Source of the DNA: an uncultured Eubacteriales bacterium
GTDB lineage: Bacteria; Bacillota; Clostridia; Lachnospirales; Lachnospiraceae
Reading direction: 5' to 3'
Assembly (NCBI GenBank): GCA_949294665.1
Contig: CASFID010000044.1
Location: forward strand, 1 to 64,000
Length of the DNA: 64,000 nucleotides
In this document: piece by piece, positions 1 to 8,683 of the stretch
How the letters are laid out: each line of letters begins with the position of its first letter
How positions within the stretch are numbered: position 1 is the first letter of the stretch
Program-made: the position numbers and the translations under genes
Notes under the pieces: model-generated
The model's input: only the letters and a program-made list of their open reading frames with translations
Databases searched by the model: none
What the model was told of the DNA's origin: nothing

Positions 1-24
1 TGTAAACATTCTCGTCTTTTTCAT
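1..24 (-). CDS. echF: Start of a sixth Ech operon gene (partial), probably the polyferredoxin subunit EchF
   Basis: Only eight codons are visible, reading MKKTRMFT on the minus strand, before the window edge. An AGGAGAAG ribosome site lies just upstream of the ATG, and the stop of echE is 18 bases before the start codon, so the gene belongs to the same transcript. The identity rests on position: in Ech operons the gene after echE encodes the two-[4Fe-4S] ferredoxin subunit EchF, which passes electrons between ferredoxin and the small hydrogenase subunit. No Cys motif is visible in this stub, so the function is inferred only from gene order. Confidence 0.5.
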
Positions 25-42
25 ACTGCTTCTCCTTTCTGC

Positions 43-1122
43 CTAGCGTTCCGTACAGCTTACGCACGGATCGATGGTCAGGATCAGGATCGGCACATCA
101 GCCAGCTGGCATCCTTTCAGGATTTCCACCATCGGCGGGATGTTGCTTGTCGTCGGCGTACGGAGACGGAAACGATCCAGATATTTTGTTCCGTTTCCTT
201 TCACGTAATAGATTGCCTCTCCTCTCGGCTGTTCGATCCGCATGAAGTATTCCCCGTTCGGATTGCCTTTTACGGGCACATTGATATCCCCGGAGGGAAT
301 CTTGCCGACGGCTTCCCGGATCAGGTCAAAGGACTGGAACAGTTCTTTTAACCTTACCTCACAGCGGCCGTAACAGTCTCCGTCGGTCGACGTGATCGGC
401 GCCACGGTCAGATCTTTATACGCACCGTAGCCCAGCAGACGGACGTCGTACTCCACGCCGCTGGCTCTGAGCATCGGGCCGACCGCGCCGAGAGTAACTG
501 CATCTTCTTTTTTCAGGACGCCCGCTCCTTTCAGACGACTCTGAACTGTGTAGTCCTGCAGGAAAGTATTCACTACAGGTTTAATATCGCTTTCAATGTC
601 TTTGACTGCCTCAAGCAGATGGTTCAGCATTGCAGCGTCCATGTCTTTCTGGACGCCTCCCACCTGATTGACCGAATGGATGATCCTGCCTCCGGCCGTC
701 TCATCGAACATTTCGAGGATCTTTTCTCTCAGGCGCCAGCTCTCCATGAACAGACTCTCGAATCCCATAGCATCCGCCAGCAGACCGAGCCAGAGCAGAT
801 GGCTGTGGATACGGCTCATCTCCACCCAGATCGCGCGCAGATAATTTGCCCTCTCCGGCACCTCAATGCCCATGACTTCTTCTACGGCCATACAATAACC
901 CAGCCCATGGCCGCAGCTGCAGATGCCGCAGATACGCTCTGCAATGTACGAATACTGTTTAAAATCTCTCTTGTCTACCAGTTTCTCAAGGCCTCTGTGG
1001 ATGTAGCCGATGCTTGGCACCACCTGCACCACAGTCTCATCCTCCAGCACCAGATCCAGATGCACCGGCTCCGGCAGAACAGGATGCTGAGGGCCAAAAG
1101 GTACGATACTTCTCTTTGCCAT
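43..1122 (-). CDS. echE: Ech-type group 4 [NiFe]-hydrogenase large subunit
   Basis: This 359-residue protein carries the Ni-Fe active site of a membrane-bound hydrogenase that couples ferredoxin oxidation to H2 formation and ion translocation. The N-terminal ligand motif is C65-G-I-C68 followed by SCGH, and the C-terminal motif is D351-P-C353-V-S-C356-T-E-R. Both cysteine pairs needed for Ni-Fe ligation are therefore present. The protein ends three residues after the last cysteine, so there is no C-terminal peptide to remove. The overall fold is that of NuoD (complex I 49-kDa subunit). It lies 5 bases after echD in the echABCDE order. The alternative, a true complex I subunit, is ruled out by the retained cysteines. 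Confidence 0.93.
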   Translation of the reverse strand: MAKRSIVPFGPQHPVLPEPVHLDLVLEDETVVQVVPSIGYIHRGLEKLVDKRDFKQYSYIAERICGICSCGHGLGYCMAVEEVMGIEVPERANYLRAIWVEMSRIHSHLLWLGLLADAMGFESLFMESWRLREKILEMFDETAGGRIIHSVNQVGGVQKDMDAAMLNHLLEAVKDIESDIKPVVNTFLQDYTVQSRLKGAGVLKKEDAVTLGAVGPMLRASGVEYDVRLLGYGAYKDLTVAPITSTDGDCYGRCEVRLKELFQSFDLIREAVGKIPSGDINVPVKGNPNGEYFMRIEQPRGEAIYYVKGNGTKYLDRFRLRTPTTSNIPPMVEILKGCQLADVPILILTIDPCVSCTER

Positions 1123-1127
1123 TTTCT

Positions 1128-1484
1128 CTACTCCTTTTCCTTAAACGGTGTCTCTACGTCGATCCGGTACAATTTATCCTTATAGTCCGGCTTGATCGTC
1201 TTGATCTTCACGCCGAACAGTTCTTCCGCCTCATTCTCCTGCAGGAATGCGCAGGGATAAATCTGTGTGATGCTGGCGACTTCTTCATCCTCCGCGACTT
1301 CCAGACGCAGCGTCACCATATCATATCTCAGGCAGAAAGAATAACTCATCTCATATCCGCCGTCAATACAGGTTGCACAGATCTGGACCAGGCGCCAGTT
1401 CTCCGTCTTCATGTGCACGACGGCCGGGAAGAATTCCGCTGCATTAATCTTTCTGATCTCATTCTTATATTCCATCACCGTCAC
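1128..1484 (-). CDS. echD: Ech hydrogenase subunit EchD (NuoC-like 30-kDa family)
   Basis: A 118-residue soluble protein related to the NuoC/30-kDa subunit family, which in Ech hydrogenases is short and sits beside the large subunit. The best landmark is the C-terminal half, with an acidic ENEAEELFGVKIK stretch like the ERE-x-x-x-x-G signature of NuoC proteins. The start codon overlaps the end of echC by 4 bases (ATGA), which implies translational coupling. It has no cofactor motif and is probably structural. Assignment rests on family resemblance plus its place between echC and echE. Confidence 0.85.
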   Translation of the reverse strand: MTVMEYKNEIRKINAAEFFPAVVHMKTENWRLVQICATCIDGGYEMSYSFCLRYDMVTLRLEVAEDEEVASITQIYPCAFLQENEAEELFGVKIKTIKPDYKDKLYRIDVETPFKEKE

Positions 1485-1918
1485 CTCCCGTCCTTAGACA
1501 TGGCCGCCTGTTTTGCGTCCAGTATACCCAGCGCCTTGACAACTCCGTCGATAATGGCTTCCGGACGCGCAGCGCAGCCAGGCACATATACGTCTACCGG
1601 GATCACCGTATCGATCCCGCCTTTGATATTATAACATTCCTTAAATACACCGCCCGTACAGGCGCAGATCCCGACCGCCACGACGACCTTCGGTTCCGGC
1701 ATCTGGCTGTAGATCTGTTTTACCACGCTCTCAGTCTGGCTGTTCACACCGCCTGTGATCAGCAGGATATCCGCCTGGAACGGATCTCCCGTGTTGATGA
1801 TGCCGAAGCGCTCGATATCATATTTCGGTGTAAGGCAGTCGAGGACTTCGATGTCGCATCCGTTGCAGCTGCTGGCGTCATAGTGGAGCAGCCACGGTGA
1901 TTTTGATACTTTATTCAT
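1481..1918 (-). CDS. echC: Ech hydrogenase small subunit, [4Fe-4S] protein (NuoB-like)
   Basis: A 145-residue homologue of NuoB and hydrogenase small subunits. It would hold the proximal [4Fe-4S] cluster that hands electrons to the Ni-Fe site. Likely cluster ligands are C18 and C21 (SSCNGCD), C85 in VGICACTGG and C115 in VPGCAARPE, the expected C-x2-C...C...PGC pattern. There is no Tat signal, as expected for a cytoplasm-facing group 4 enzyme. It follows echB by 18 bases and overlaps echD by 4 bases. Confidence 0.92.
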   Translation of the reverse strand: MNKVSKSPWLLHYDASSCNGCDIEVLDCLTPKYDIERFGIINTGDPFQADILLITGGVNSQTESVVKQIYSQMPEPKVVVAVGICACTGGVFKECYNIKGGIDTVIPVDVYVPGCAARPEAIIDGVVKALGILDAKQAAMSKDGR

Positions 1919-1936
1919 AATTTATCTGCCTCCTGC

Positions 1937-2800
1937 TCACTTGTCCAACATTAGTATAAGTATATTCACTCCACCGGCTACCAGAGTCACCACCCAGCAG
2001 CTGTAGAGAAGTGTCTTCCATTTCACACGGGCGCTGATATTATCCCACAGTGTCTCCATGAAAAATATCACAGCGCAGATTCCGACCGCCACGATCCAGC
2101 TCCACCATGTACTGTTGATAAAGAAGAGACAGAAGATTCCGAGCAGCAACACCATTTCATAATATTCCGCTATATTCATAATGGCCAGCGTAGTGCCGGA
2201 CATCTCCGTCGTCAGCCCCTTTACCATCTCCTGATGGGCATGATGGCTCGTGGACAGGTCAAAGGGTGATTTTCTGAATTTGATCGCCGCCGTAAACATA
2301 AATCCTACCAGCAGTCCCGGCATCCACAGCACCGCGCTCGTATCGGCGCGGATAATATCCGACACCTGAAAAGATCCTGTTGTCAGATAGAAGCCTACTG
2401 CAATGAGAAGTGTCAGGGGCTCATAAGCCATCATCTGAAGCATCTCCCTGCTGGCTCCCATATTCGCATACGGCGAGGAGTCGCTGGACGCCGCCATGAT
2501 CAAAAACATATCTGCGGTACTTAATATGAAGAGCACCATCAGAAGGTCCGCCCCGTAAAAGAGCATACAGCCTGCGATCATCAGGATCACAAGATAGCTC
2601 AGATTCAGAAGGAGCTGTACGTTATTTACTGCGATCATCTCTTTGGAGAAAAGTTTTCCAAGGTCATAAAACGGCTGAAGGAGACCTGGGCCTTTTCTCC
2701 GCTGCATCCTCGCGCTGATGACGCGGTCCACTCCGTCTAAAAGTCCGCCCAGGAAAGGCGCCAGGATCAGATAAGCCAGTACAAATACTATTTTCACCAT
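1937..2800 (-). CDS. echB: Ech hydrogenase membrane subunit EchB (NuoH-like)
   Basis: A 287-residue integral membrane protein with about eight hydrophobic helices, related to NuoH and to EchB. A NuoH-like loop is visible at DRVISARMQRRKGPGLLQPFYDLGKLFSKE (residues about 25 to 54), with the conserved RMQRRxGP run, and a second conserved loop at KFRKSPFDLSTSHHAHQE. It anchors the hydrogenase module to the membrane and takes part in ion transfer. It overlaps the end of echA by 7 bases. No frame disruption is seen. Confidence 0.92.
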   Translation of the reverse strand: MVKIVFVLAYLILAPFLGGLLDGVDRVISARMQRRKGPGLLQPFYDLGKLFSKEMIAVNNVQLLLNLSYLVILMIAGCMLFYGADLLMVLFILSTADMFLIMAASSDSSPYANMGASREMLQMMAYEPLTLLIAVGFYLTTGSFQVSDIIRADTSAVLWMPGLLVGFMFTAAIKFRKSPFDLSTSHHAHQEMVKGLTTEMSGTTLAIMNIAEYYEMVLLLGIFCLFFINSTWWSWIVAVGICAVIFFMETLWDNISARVKWKTLLYSCWVVTLVAGGVNILILMLDK

Positions 2801-4683
2801 GACACACCTCCTATTACAAGACAGAATCCGACGACGAGTACTGCTGCCGCCATGATGATCGACGGTATCCGCAGATGCCTGCGCCCGAACTCAAAACGCA
2901 GATACCAGTTGCTTAAATAGAGATGCTCGTTCTTTCCGTAACTGTTCATAAAGAAACGGTTGTCCCCGTTATTGATACCGTTCATATAGATCGGTACGAT
3001 CTCCCTGTGGGATCTTCTGCTGATAAAGAACATCGCCACCGGCACGGTAAAGATGGAGACAAGCATGATCGCCATCGTCGCAAGCACGCTCATAGAAAGG
3101 ACGTCCGTGGAATTACCGAACAATTCTCTCACGATCGGATTCACGATCCATATTGCTATCAGCGGAAGGAGCAGACAAAGCAGAAGCATTACTGCCGCGT
3201 GGAAGAACATGGAGACGTATTCGTCTTTCCGCGTCACGTCTTTGACCTTTACCCTCGGTATATGGAAACAGAGCAGCTTGGCCAGCCATTTTGTCCAGTA
3301 GAACATGGTCGTGGCACTGCCGTATGCGATAAAGAGCACCAGTATAACGTTCCCCGAATCCACGAACGACTTAAGCGCCACCCACTTGGAAATAAGCATC
3401 CCGAACGGCGCCAGATACATCCCGGCAATTCCGATACCCATGATATACGCAAGTTTGGGAACTGTGATGATCAGGCCGTGCATATTTTCAATATCTCTGG
3501 AGCCCAGCGTATTCTCTGTAGCTCCGACGGACTGAAACAGCATGGATTTGCTGACTGCATGGAAGATCATGAGGAATACAGCCGCCCATACAGTTTCCTC
3601 CACACCGATACCGGAGCAGGCGACGATCAGTCCCAGATTGGATATGGTAGAAAATGCCAGTACCTTCTTGGCGTCATTCTGTGCGATCGCCATCATACTT
3701 GCCATGATAAAGGTAAGTCCACCGATACTGGAGACAATGATCCCCACAAGATTTCCCTCAAGCGCCGGCGAGATACGGATCAGCAGATACACACCTGCTT
3801 TGACCATCGTCGCGCTATGTAACAGCGCGCTGGACGGCGTCGGCGCCACCATGGCCCCGAGAAGCCATGTGGAGAACGGAAGCTGCGCAGATTTCGTAAG
3901 TCCTGCAAGAGACAGACACATCAATGGCAGGAGCGCCCCGATGTTCACCACTTCAAGAAGCTGGAGCGTCCCGTGGATGTGCGCCATCAGCGCGATAGCC
4001 ACTGCAAATCCCAGACCGCCCAGCAGATTCATCCATAATGCGCAGAAACTATTATTGACAGCTTCATCCGAGCGCGTATATCCGATCATCAAAAACGAGA
4101 TAACGCTCGTGATCTCCCAGAAAAAATAGATCCAGATCAGATTCTGCGAGAGCACCAGGCCGAACATGGCCGCAAGGAACAAAAACAGCATAGAGAAGAA
4201 AAACGGCTGTCTGTCTTTTACATCTTTATGATGTTCGTGGTAGCCTTTCATATATCCCACGGTATAAATACAGATAAAACCTCCGATAAAAGCAATGATG
4301 ATACACATGAGAATCGTCAGCCAGTCCACCATCATATGCGGCCCCGCTTTCACATCCACAGTAAACTCTGTGCGCAGCACGATCGCCGTCTGCACTACGG
4401 ACAGGATGATCGGAAGTACCTTTCCGTATTTCACGCTCAGGACGATGATCAGGCACATCAGGAAAATGTCTCCCGCCGTCATCAGATGGTCGATCAGTTC
4501 TGTCTCTGGATATAACATCCATACCCGCGCCCCGCCATCGATCCAGTTTATGATAAAAATAACCGTGGTAAGCATAACAATACCGGCGCCTGCGTAGACG
4601 ACGTACCCTCTTGCCTTTTCATTTCTGACAAACTGGAACAGCACCGCCAGCACTGCCGGAATCCCGATCAGTAATGGTATCAT
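2794..4683 (-). CDS. echA: Ech hydrogenase ion-pumping subunit EchA (NuoL/MrpA-like)
   Basis: A protein of about 629 residues with 14 to 16 transmembrane helices, of the NuoL/MrpA antiporter-like family. Family signatures include FFFWEITSVISFLMIGY, a lysine in LAGLTKSAQLPFSTWLLGAMVAPTPSSALLHSATMVKAG, and H386 in the HAVSKSMLFQSVG region. These carry the proton or sodium path. I choose the ATG at 4683 because an AGGAGG lies 7 bases upstream. A longer start at 4713 would place the ribosome site inside the gene. It is the first gene of the minus-strand ech operon. Confidence 0.92.
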   Translation of the reverse strand: MIPLLIGIPAVLAVLFQFVRNEKARGYVVYAGAGIVMLTTVIFIINWIDGGARVWMLYPETELIDHLMTAGDIFLMCLIIVLSVKYGKVLPIILSVVQTAIVLRTEFTVDVKAGPHMMVDWLTILMCIIIAFIGGFICIYTVGYMKGYHEHHKDVKDRQPFFFSMLFLFLAAMFGLVLSQNLIWIYFFWEITSVISFLMIGYTRSDEAVNNSFCALWMNLLGGLGFAVAIALMAHIHGTLQLLEVVNIGALLPLMCLSLAGLTKSAQLPFSTWLLGAMVAPTPSSALLHSATMVKAGVYLLIRISPALEGNLVGIIVSSIGGLTFIMASMMAIAQNDAKKVLAFSTISNLGLIVACSGIGVEETVWAAVFLMIFHAVSKSMLFQSVGATENTLGSRDIENMHGLIITVPKLAYIMGIGIAGMYLAPFGMLISKWVALKSFVDSGNVILVLFIAYGSATTMFYWTKWLAKLLCFHIPRVKVKDVTRKDEYVSMFFHAAVMLLLCLLLPLIAIWIVNPIVRELFGNSTDVLSMSVLATMAIMLVSIFTVPVAMFFISRRSHREIVPIYMNGINNGDNRFFMNSYGKNEHLYLSNWYLRFEFGRRHLRIPSIIMAAAVLVVGFCLVIGGVSW

Positions 4684-4729
4684 TATCTTAATCCTCCTTT
4701 CACTCACTCTCATTCATTATATAAACAGC

Positions 4730-4766
4730 GTACTCTGAGAAGGCCTGTCCAGGCCCGGCAGAGCAC
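4730..4766 (-). other. Hairpin in the ech mRNA leader
   Basis: GTACTCTG (4730-4737) pairs with CAGAGCAC (4759-4766) with one mismatch. Inside it GGCCT (4742-4746) pairs with AGGCC (4751-4755) around a 4-base loop. The structure lies about 50 bases upstream of echA in the predicted leader and is not followed by a U-run, so it is not a simple terminator. It may stabilise the message or bind a factor. Confidence 0.45.
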
Positions 4767-4798
4767 TGTGCTGAAACATAAAAAATCTACCATATTTA

Positions 4799-4827
4799 TT
4801 TATAATCCTGATTCGCTGATTTTACAA
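4799..4827 (-). promoter_or_regulatory. Candidate promoter of the ech operon
   Basis: On the minus strand, TTGTAA (4827-4822) and TATAAA (4804-4799) are separated by 17 bases. This would start transcription near 4793, giving a leader of about 110 bases before echA. It is the best sigma-A type match in the 279-base gap between echA and hypA. No convincing promoter for the hyp side could be fixed. Confidence 0.45.
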
Positions 4828-4931
4828 TAGTTGAATGCGATTTTTTTCTGTTTAATTCTGTTAAAAATGTGCTAAAATGAGCAATGGGCGATATTATATC
4901 CATTTACAGGACAAATATGATCGATCCGCCC

Positions 4932-4946
4932 AAATAGTGACTATTT
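4932..4946. promoter_or_regulatory. 15-bp perfect palindrome upstream of hypA, candidate operator
   Basis: AAATAGT-G-ACTATTT is a perfect 7+1+7 palindrome lying directly before the hypA ribosome site (AGGAGG, about 4950-4955). Its place in the 5' untranslated region suits a repressor that controls the hyp operon, or both divergent operons. The cognate regulator is not in the window. Confidence 0.4.
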
Positions 4947-4962
4947 TACAGGAGGAACAGCC

Positions 4963-5346
4963 ATGCATGAACTCAGCATAACCGAACATCTGCTGGAAGA
5001 CTGCATCCGGGAGGCACAGGCGCAGAACGCATCCAGGATCCGCGTCATACGGCTGTACATCGGGCAGCTCCGCGGGATCGTCCCCGACTGTATCCAGATC
5101 TATCTCGACATGCTCGCAGAGGGTACGATCGCAGAAGGGGCCCGCATCGAATCGGAGACGCTTCCCGTCAAAGTACACTGCAGGGACTGCGGAGAAGACG
5201 GGGAGATCACCCCGCATCACCTGCAATGTCCCCATTGCGGGAGTATGAGGCTTAAACTCCTGTCCGGTAAAGAATTCTATATCAAGAGTCTGGAGGTAGA
5301 TATCGATGGAGATAAAAGTACTGCATCAGGTAATGGACTGGAATGA
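4963..5346 (+). CDS. hypA: Hydrogenase nickel-incorporation protein HypA
   Basis: HypA delivers nickel, together with HypB, to the large subunit of [NiFe]-hydrogenases. The 127-residue protein begins MHELSI, in which His2 is the nickel ligand. Its zinc domain has C-x2-C pairs at CRDCGE (about residues 70 to 73) and CPHCGS (about 86 to 89). A good AGGAGG precedes the ATG. The last 41 bases overlap hypB, so the C-terminal tail after EVDID is longer than usual and may simply be read-through of the overlap. Its target is presumably EchE. Confidence 0.95.
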   Translation: MHELSITEHLLEDCIREAQAQNASRIRVIRLYIGQLRGIVPDCIQIYLDMLAEGTIAEGARIESETLPVKVHCRDCGEDGEITPHHLQCPHCGSMRLKLLSGKEFYIKSLEVDIDGDKSTASGNGLE

Positions 5347-5962
5347 AGATGTAAGCGAAGAAGTAAAAGAAACACTTTCCGCTCATCACATCTGTATGAT
5401 CAACGTGATGGGCAGCCCCGGAGCCGGAAAGACAAGCCTTATCACTTCGCTCATCGATAAATTAAGAAAAGACTGGCGCGCAGGCGTCATCGAAGGCGAC
5501 ATCGCAGGACAGGTGGACGCGGAGCGTATCGCAGAGCTGGGGATTCCCGCCGTTCAGCTCAATACCGATGGGGCGTGCCATATCGAGGCTATGAGCATTC
5601 AGCATATCCTGCCGGAGCTTCCGCTGGATGACCTGGACGTCATATTTGTGGAAAATATCGGAAACCTTGTATGCCCCGCCGAGTTCCTTATCGGAGAGTC
5701 TCTCCGCATCACGATCCTAAGCATCCCCGAAGGGGATGACAAAGTAGAGAAATATCCCCTTATGTTCACGGATACGGACTGTCTCGTCCTGAACAAATAC
5801 GATATGATGCCCTATTTTGACTTTGATGAGAAGAGAGTATGCGCCAACTATGAGACTGTAAACCCCGGCGCTCCCCTCTTCCGGATCAGCAATCGGACCG
5901 GAGACGGCATACAGGAACTCGCAGACTTTATCGCGGAGCAGATCAGGAAAGCACAGTCATGA
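5306..5962 (+). CDS. hypB: Hydrogenase nickel-insertion GTPase HypB
   Basis: HypB is a SIMIBI-class GTPase that powers nickel transfer to the hydrogenase large subunit. The P-loop is GSPGAGKTS (about residues 36 to 44). The G-domain metal site is seen as C-H in DGACHIEA and a later Cys in GNLVCPAEF, and NKYD is the base-recognition motif. The N-terminal His-rich and CxxCGC nickel-storage elements found in some HypB proteins are absent. The 218-residue length is typical. It overlaps hypA by 41 bases and hypF by 4. Confidence 0.95.
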   Translation: MEIKVLHQVMDWNEDVSEEVKETLSAHHICMINVMGSPGAGKTSLITSLIDKLRKDWRAGVIEGDIAGQVDAERIAELGIPAVQLNTDGACHIEAMSIQHILPELPLDDLDVIFVENIGNLVCPAEFLIGESLRITILSIPEGDDKVEKYPLMFTDTDCLVLNKYDMMPYFDFDEKRVCANYETVNPGAPLFRISNRTGDGIQELADFIAEQIRKAQS

Positions 5963-8424
5963 AAACAGTTCGCATAGAAGTGGAAGGAATCGTACAGGGC
6001 GTAGGTTTCCGCCCTTTTCTTCACCGGCTTGCATCGCGGCGCCATATCTGCGGCTGGGTGCGCAACACCTCCGCAGGACTGGAAGGCATACTGGAAGGAG
6101 AGACGGAAGAGTTGGAGCGTTTCATCGGAGAACTGAAATCTTCCCCGCCGCCTATGGCGCACATTGAAGCGGTCCGGACAGAAAATGCGGAGGCTTCTTC
6201 GGATCCGGTGCAGCGCCCCGGAACTTTTGACCGGTTTACAATACGCGACAGCCGGATAAAGACCGGCGCAACTCTCATTTCTCCGGACGTCGCCATGTGC
6301 CCGGAGTGTGAAGCCGAGCTCTGCACTCCCTCGGACCGCAGATACCGTTACCCTTTTATCAACTGTACGAACTGCGGACCGAGATATACCATCATCGAGG
6401 CGCTTCCCTATGACCGGGAGCGAACGGTGATGAAAGAGTTTCCAATGTGTGGAGACTGTGAGGATGAATACAATGATATCAATGACCGGCGGTACCATGC
6501 TCAACCCGACTGCTGCCCGGTATGCGGGCCGGATGTCTTTTACGCGGAGTCTTCCTCTTCTTCGCTGCCTGTCAGTGGTGACGATGCGTTCCGCCGCTCT
6601 CAGGAGCTCCTTGCAGACGGCGGAATCCTTGCAGTCAAGGGCATCGGGGGAATTCATCTCGCCTGTGATGCGCTGGATCCAGATGCAGTATACAGACTGC
6701 GCAGACGCAAGCGCCGGGCAGAAAAACCTCTGGCCGTCATGTGCCGTTCCCTCGAGACAGCCCGCCGGATCTGCAAGATCACGCCGGAGGAAGAGCAGCT
6801 TCTGACAAGTCCCGCACGGCCGATCGTCCTTCTCGCAAAGCGAAAAAACAGGTCGGATACACAGGACTCACAGGGATTGCAAAACTCGCAGGAATCACAG
6901 ACCGCCCGGGCGCTCGAAGCGCTCAGCTTCAGCACAAGGCTGGGGGTGATGCTTCCTTATACGCCCCTTCACACACTGCTCCTTGACGGAGCTTACAGCG
7001 GACCGGACATCCTTGTCATGACAAGCGGAAATGTACCGGGCTGTCCCGTGCTCACAGATAACAAATCCGCGCTGAGCGCACTTGCAGATGTTGCGGACGG
7101 TTTCCTGCTGCATAACCGCAGGATCGCGAACCGGTGCGATGATTCCTTAGCAGCGGAATGGCGGGGGCGCCCGTATTTCCTGCGCAGGAGCCGCGGCTAT
7201 GCTCCCCGCCCGCTGGAATTGAGAATGCCGGTCCAGGCAGCCGGAGTACCGGCCGGCAGTATTTCCCCGGATCGTGACTGTCCCTCGTTATCCGCCGACG
7301 GTATCTTTGCACTGGGCGCCGAACAGAAGGCATCCTTTGCACTGGGACGAGAGTCCCATATCTTCTTAAGCCCTTACATCGGCGATCTGAAGAATGCCGA
7401 GACATTTGAGCACTACACGCAGACAATGCAGACTTACGAAAGACTTTTCCGGCTGAAACCCGCTCTCTATGTCTGCGACCTTCACCCGGATTATCTGTCT
7501 ACCGGCGAGGCAAAACAGCGCGCCGCGTCAGATCACGTTCCGCTTCTCCAGGTCCAGCACCACTGGGCGCACATGGCGTCCTGCATGGCGGACAACAATC
7601 TGGGCGGGCCATGCTTCGGAATCATCTGGGACGGAGCCGGTCTGGGAACAGACGGAACTATATGGGGCGGAGAATTTTTGATCGGAGATTACGAAAACTT
7701 TCAGCGGGCCGGCTCGATCCGTCCGATACATCTGCCCGGCGGCGACCGCGCGGTCCACGAGATCGGCCGGATTGCTCTCTCGCTCGCGGCAGACGCGGAA
7801 ATCCGGGACTTTTCCCTCATTCCTCTGTCAGAGGAGAAATGCCGGATGTTATCCGGTCTGATGGAAACATCACCGCAGGCTGTCCCTGCAGCCAGCAGCA
7901 TCGGACGGCTGTTCGACGGAATCTGCGCTCTTATCCTGGACCGCCCGGAGATCGACTACGAAGGCGAAGGAGCCGCTCTTGTGGAAGCTCTCTCCCCTGC
8001 TGAGACGCCGGAACAGTTATCTGCAGATTTATCTTTGCAGACACTCTCCTGGCCTGTCACATTCTATGAGCAGGACGGCATACGCGTCTTCGACACCAGA
8101 CCGATGATCCGCAGTCTTGCAGACGATCTGAAGCAGCACGGGGACAAACATTTTCTTGCCCTGCGCTTTATGGCGACGCTTGTCTGTATGGCCGCGGACC
8201 AGTGCATCGCACGGAATCCCGACAGGCTTCCTGTCGTTCTCTCCGGGGGAGTCTTCCAGAACCGTTTTCTCCTGCATGGCATTACTTCCCTGCTGGAAGA
8301 GAACGGATTTAAGGTGTATACTCATCATCAGGTACCCGCAAACGATGAGGGCATAGCATTCGGCCAGCTCGCCATTGCCTGCCATGAGCGAAATATGATA
8401 GCTGAAGAACAGGGAACACTTTAG
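5959..8424 (+). CDS. hypF: Carbamoyltransferase HypF, cyanide-ligand synthesis
   Basis: HypF makes the carbamoyl-adenylate used for the CN ligands of the Ni-Fe site. Domains in order: acylphosphatase (VQGVGFRPF near residue 14), two zinc-finger-like repeats with CPEC...CTNCG and CGDC...CPVCG (about 110 to 190), a YrdC-like nucleotide-binding domain, and a Kae1-like C-terminal half with HHWAH (about 534) and SGGVFQNRFL (about 756). At 821 residues it is slightly longer than usual. The excess is partly a low-complexity insert around residues 294 to 315 (SDTQDSQGLQNSQ) within the YrdC-like region. The ATG overlaps hypB by 4 bases. Confidence 0.95.
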   Translation: MKTVRIEVEGIVQGVGFRPFLHRLASRRHICGWVRNTSAGLEGILEGETEELERFIGELKSSPPPMAHIEAVRTENAEASSDPVQRPGTFDRFTIRDSRIKTGATLISPDVAMCPECEAELCTPSDRRYRYPFINCTNCGPRYTIIEALPYDRERTVMKEFPMCGDCEDEYNDINDRRYHAQPDCCPVCGPDVFYAESSSSSLPVSGDDAFRRSQELLADGGILAVKGIGGIHLACDALDPDAVYRLRRRKRRAEKPLAVMCRSLETARRICKITPEEEQLLTSPARPIVLLAKRKNRSDTQDSQGLQNSQESQTARALEALSFSTRLGVMLPYTPLHTLLLDGAYSGPDILVMTSGNVPGCPVLTDNKSALSALADVADGFLLHNRRIANRCDDSLAAEWRGRPYFLRRSRGYAPRPLELRMPVQAAGVPAGSISPDRDCPSLSADGIFALGAEQKASFALGRESHIFLSPYIGDLKNAETFEHYTQTMQTYERLFRLKPALYVCDLHPDYLSTGEAKQRAASDHVPLLQVQHHWAHMASCMADNNLGGPCFGIIWDGAGLGTDGTIWGGEFLIGDYENFQRAGSIRPIHLPGGDRAVHEIGRIALSLAADAEIRDFSLIPLSEEKCRMLSGLMETSPQAVPAASSIGRLFDGICALILDRPEIDYEGEGAALVEALSPAETPEQLSADLSLQTLSWPVTFYEQDGIRVFDTRPMIRSLADDLKQHGDKHFLALRFMATLVCMAADQCIARNPDRLPVVLSGGVFQNRFLLHGITSLLEENGFKVYTHHQVPANDEGIAFGQLAIACHERNMIAEEQGTL

Positions 8425-8464
8425 TCATCAGATTATTATATAGAAGAAAAGAGGAGCATAACTT

Positions 8465-8683
8465 ATGTGTTTAGCAATGCCTATGAAGATCAATAAAATA
8501 GACGGCTCTCTGGCGCAGTGTGAAGCAGGCGGCCTCACGCAGGATATCCGCATCGACTTTATCACGGACGCCCGGCCGGGCGATTACGTCATGGTACATG
8601 CCGGATTTGCCATTGAAAAAATGTCCGAAAAAGAAGCGCTGGAAAACATGGAACTTCTGGAGGAGATCAAAAATGCTCTATGA
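8465..8683 (+). CDS. hypC: Hydrogenase assembly chaperone HypC
   Basis: A 72-residue chaperone that carries the Fe(CN)2CO unit with HypD and hands it to the hydrogenase large subunit. It starts MCLAMPMKI, and Cys2, exposed after removal of Met, is the functional residue. GDYVMVHAGFAIEKM is the usual second signature of the family. The 3' end overlaps hypD by 11 bases. It lies 40 bases after hypF behind a GAGGAG ribosome site. Confidence 0.95.
   Translation: MCLAMPMKINKIDGSLAQCEAGGLTQDIRIDFITDARPGDYVMVHAGFAIEKMSEKEALENMELLEEIKNAL

Noticed and set aside
1..4683. Respiratory complex I rather than a hydrogenase
   Set aside because: The large subunit keeps both Ni-Fe CxxC pairs, which complex I has lost, and a full hyp maturation operon is adjacent.
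8520..8672. 51-codon N-terminal extension of hypD
   Set aside because: It is read from hypC DNA in another frame. The ATG at 8673 has a proper ribosome site and gives the normal family length.
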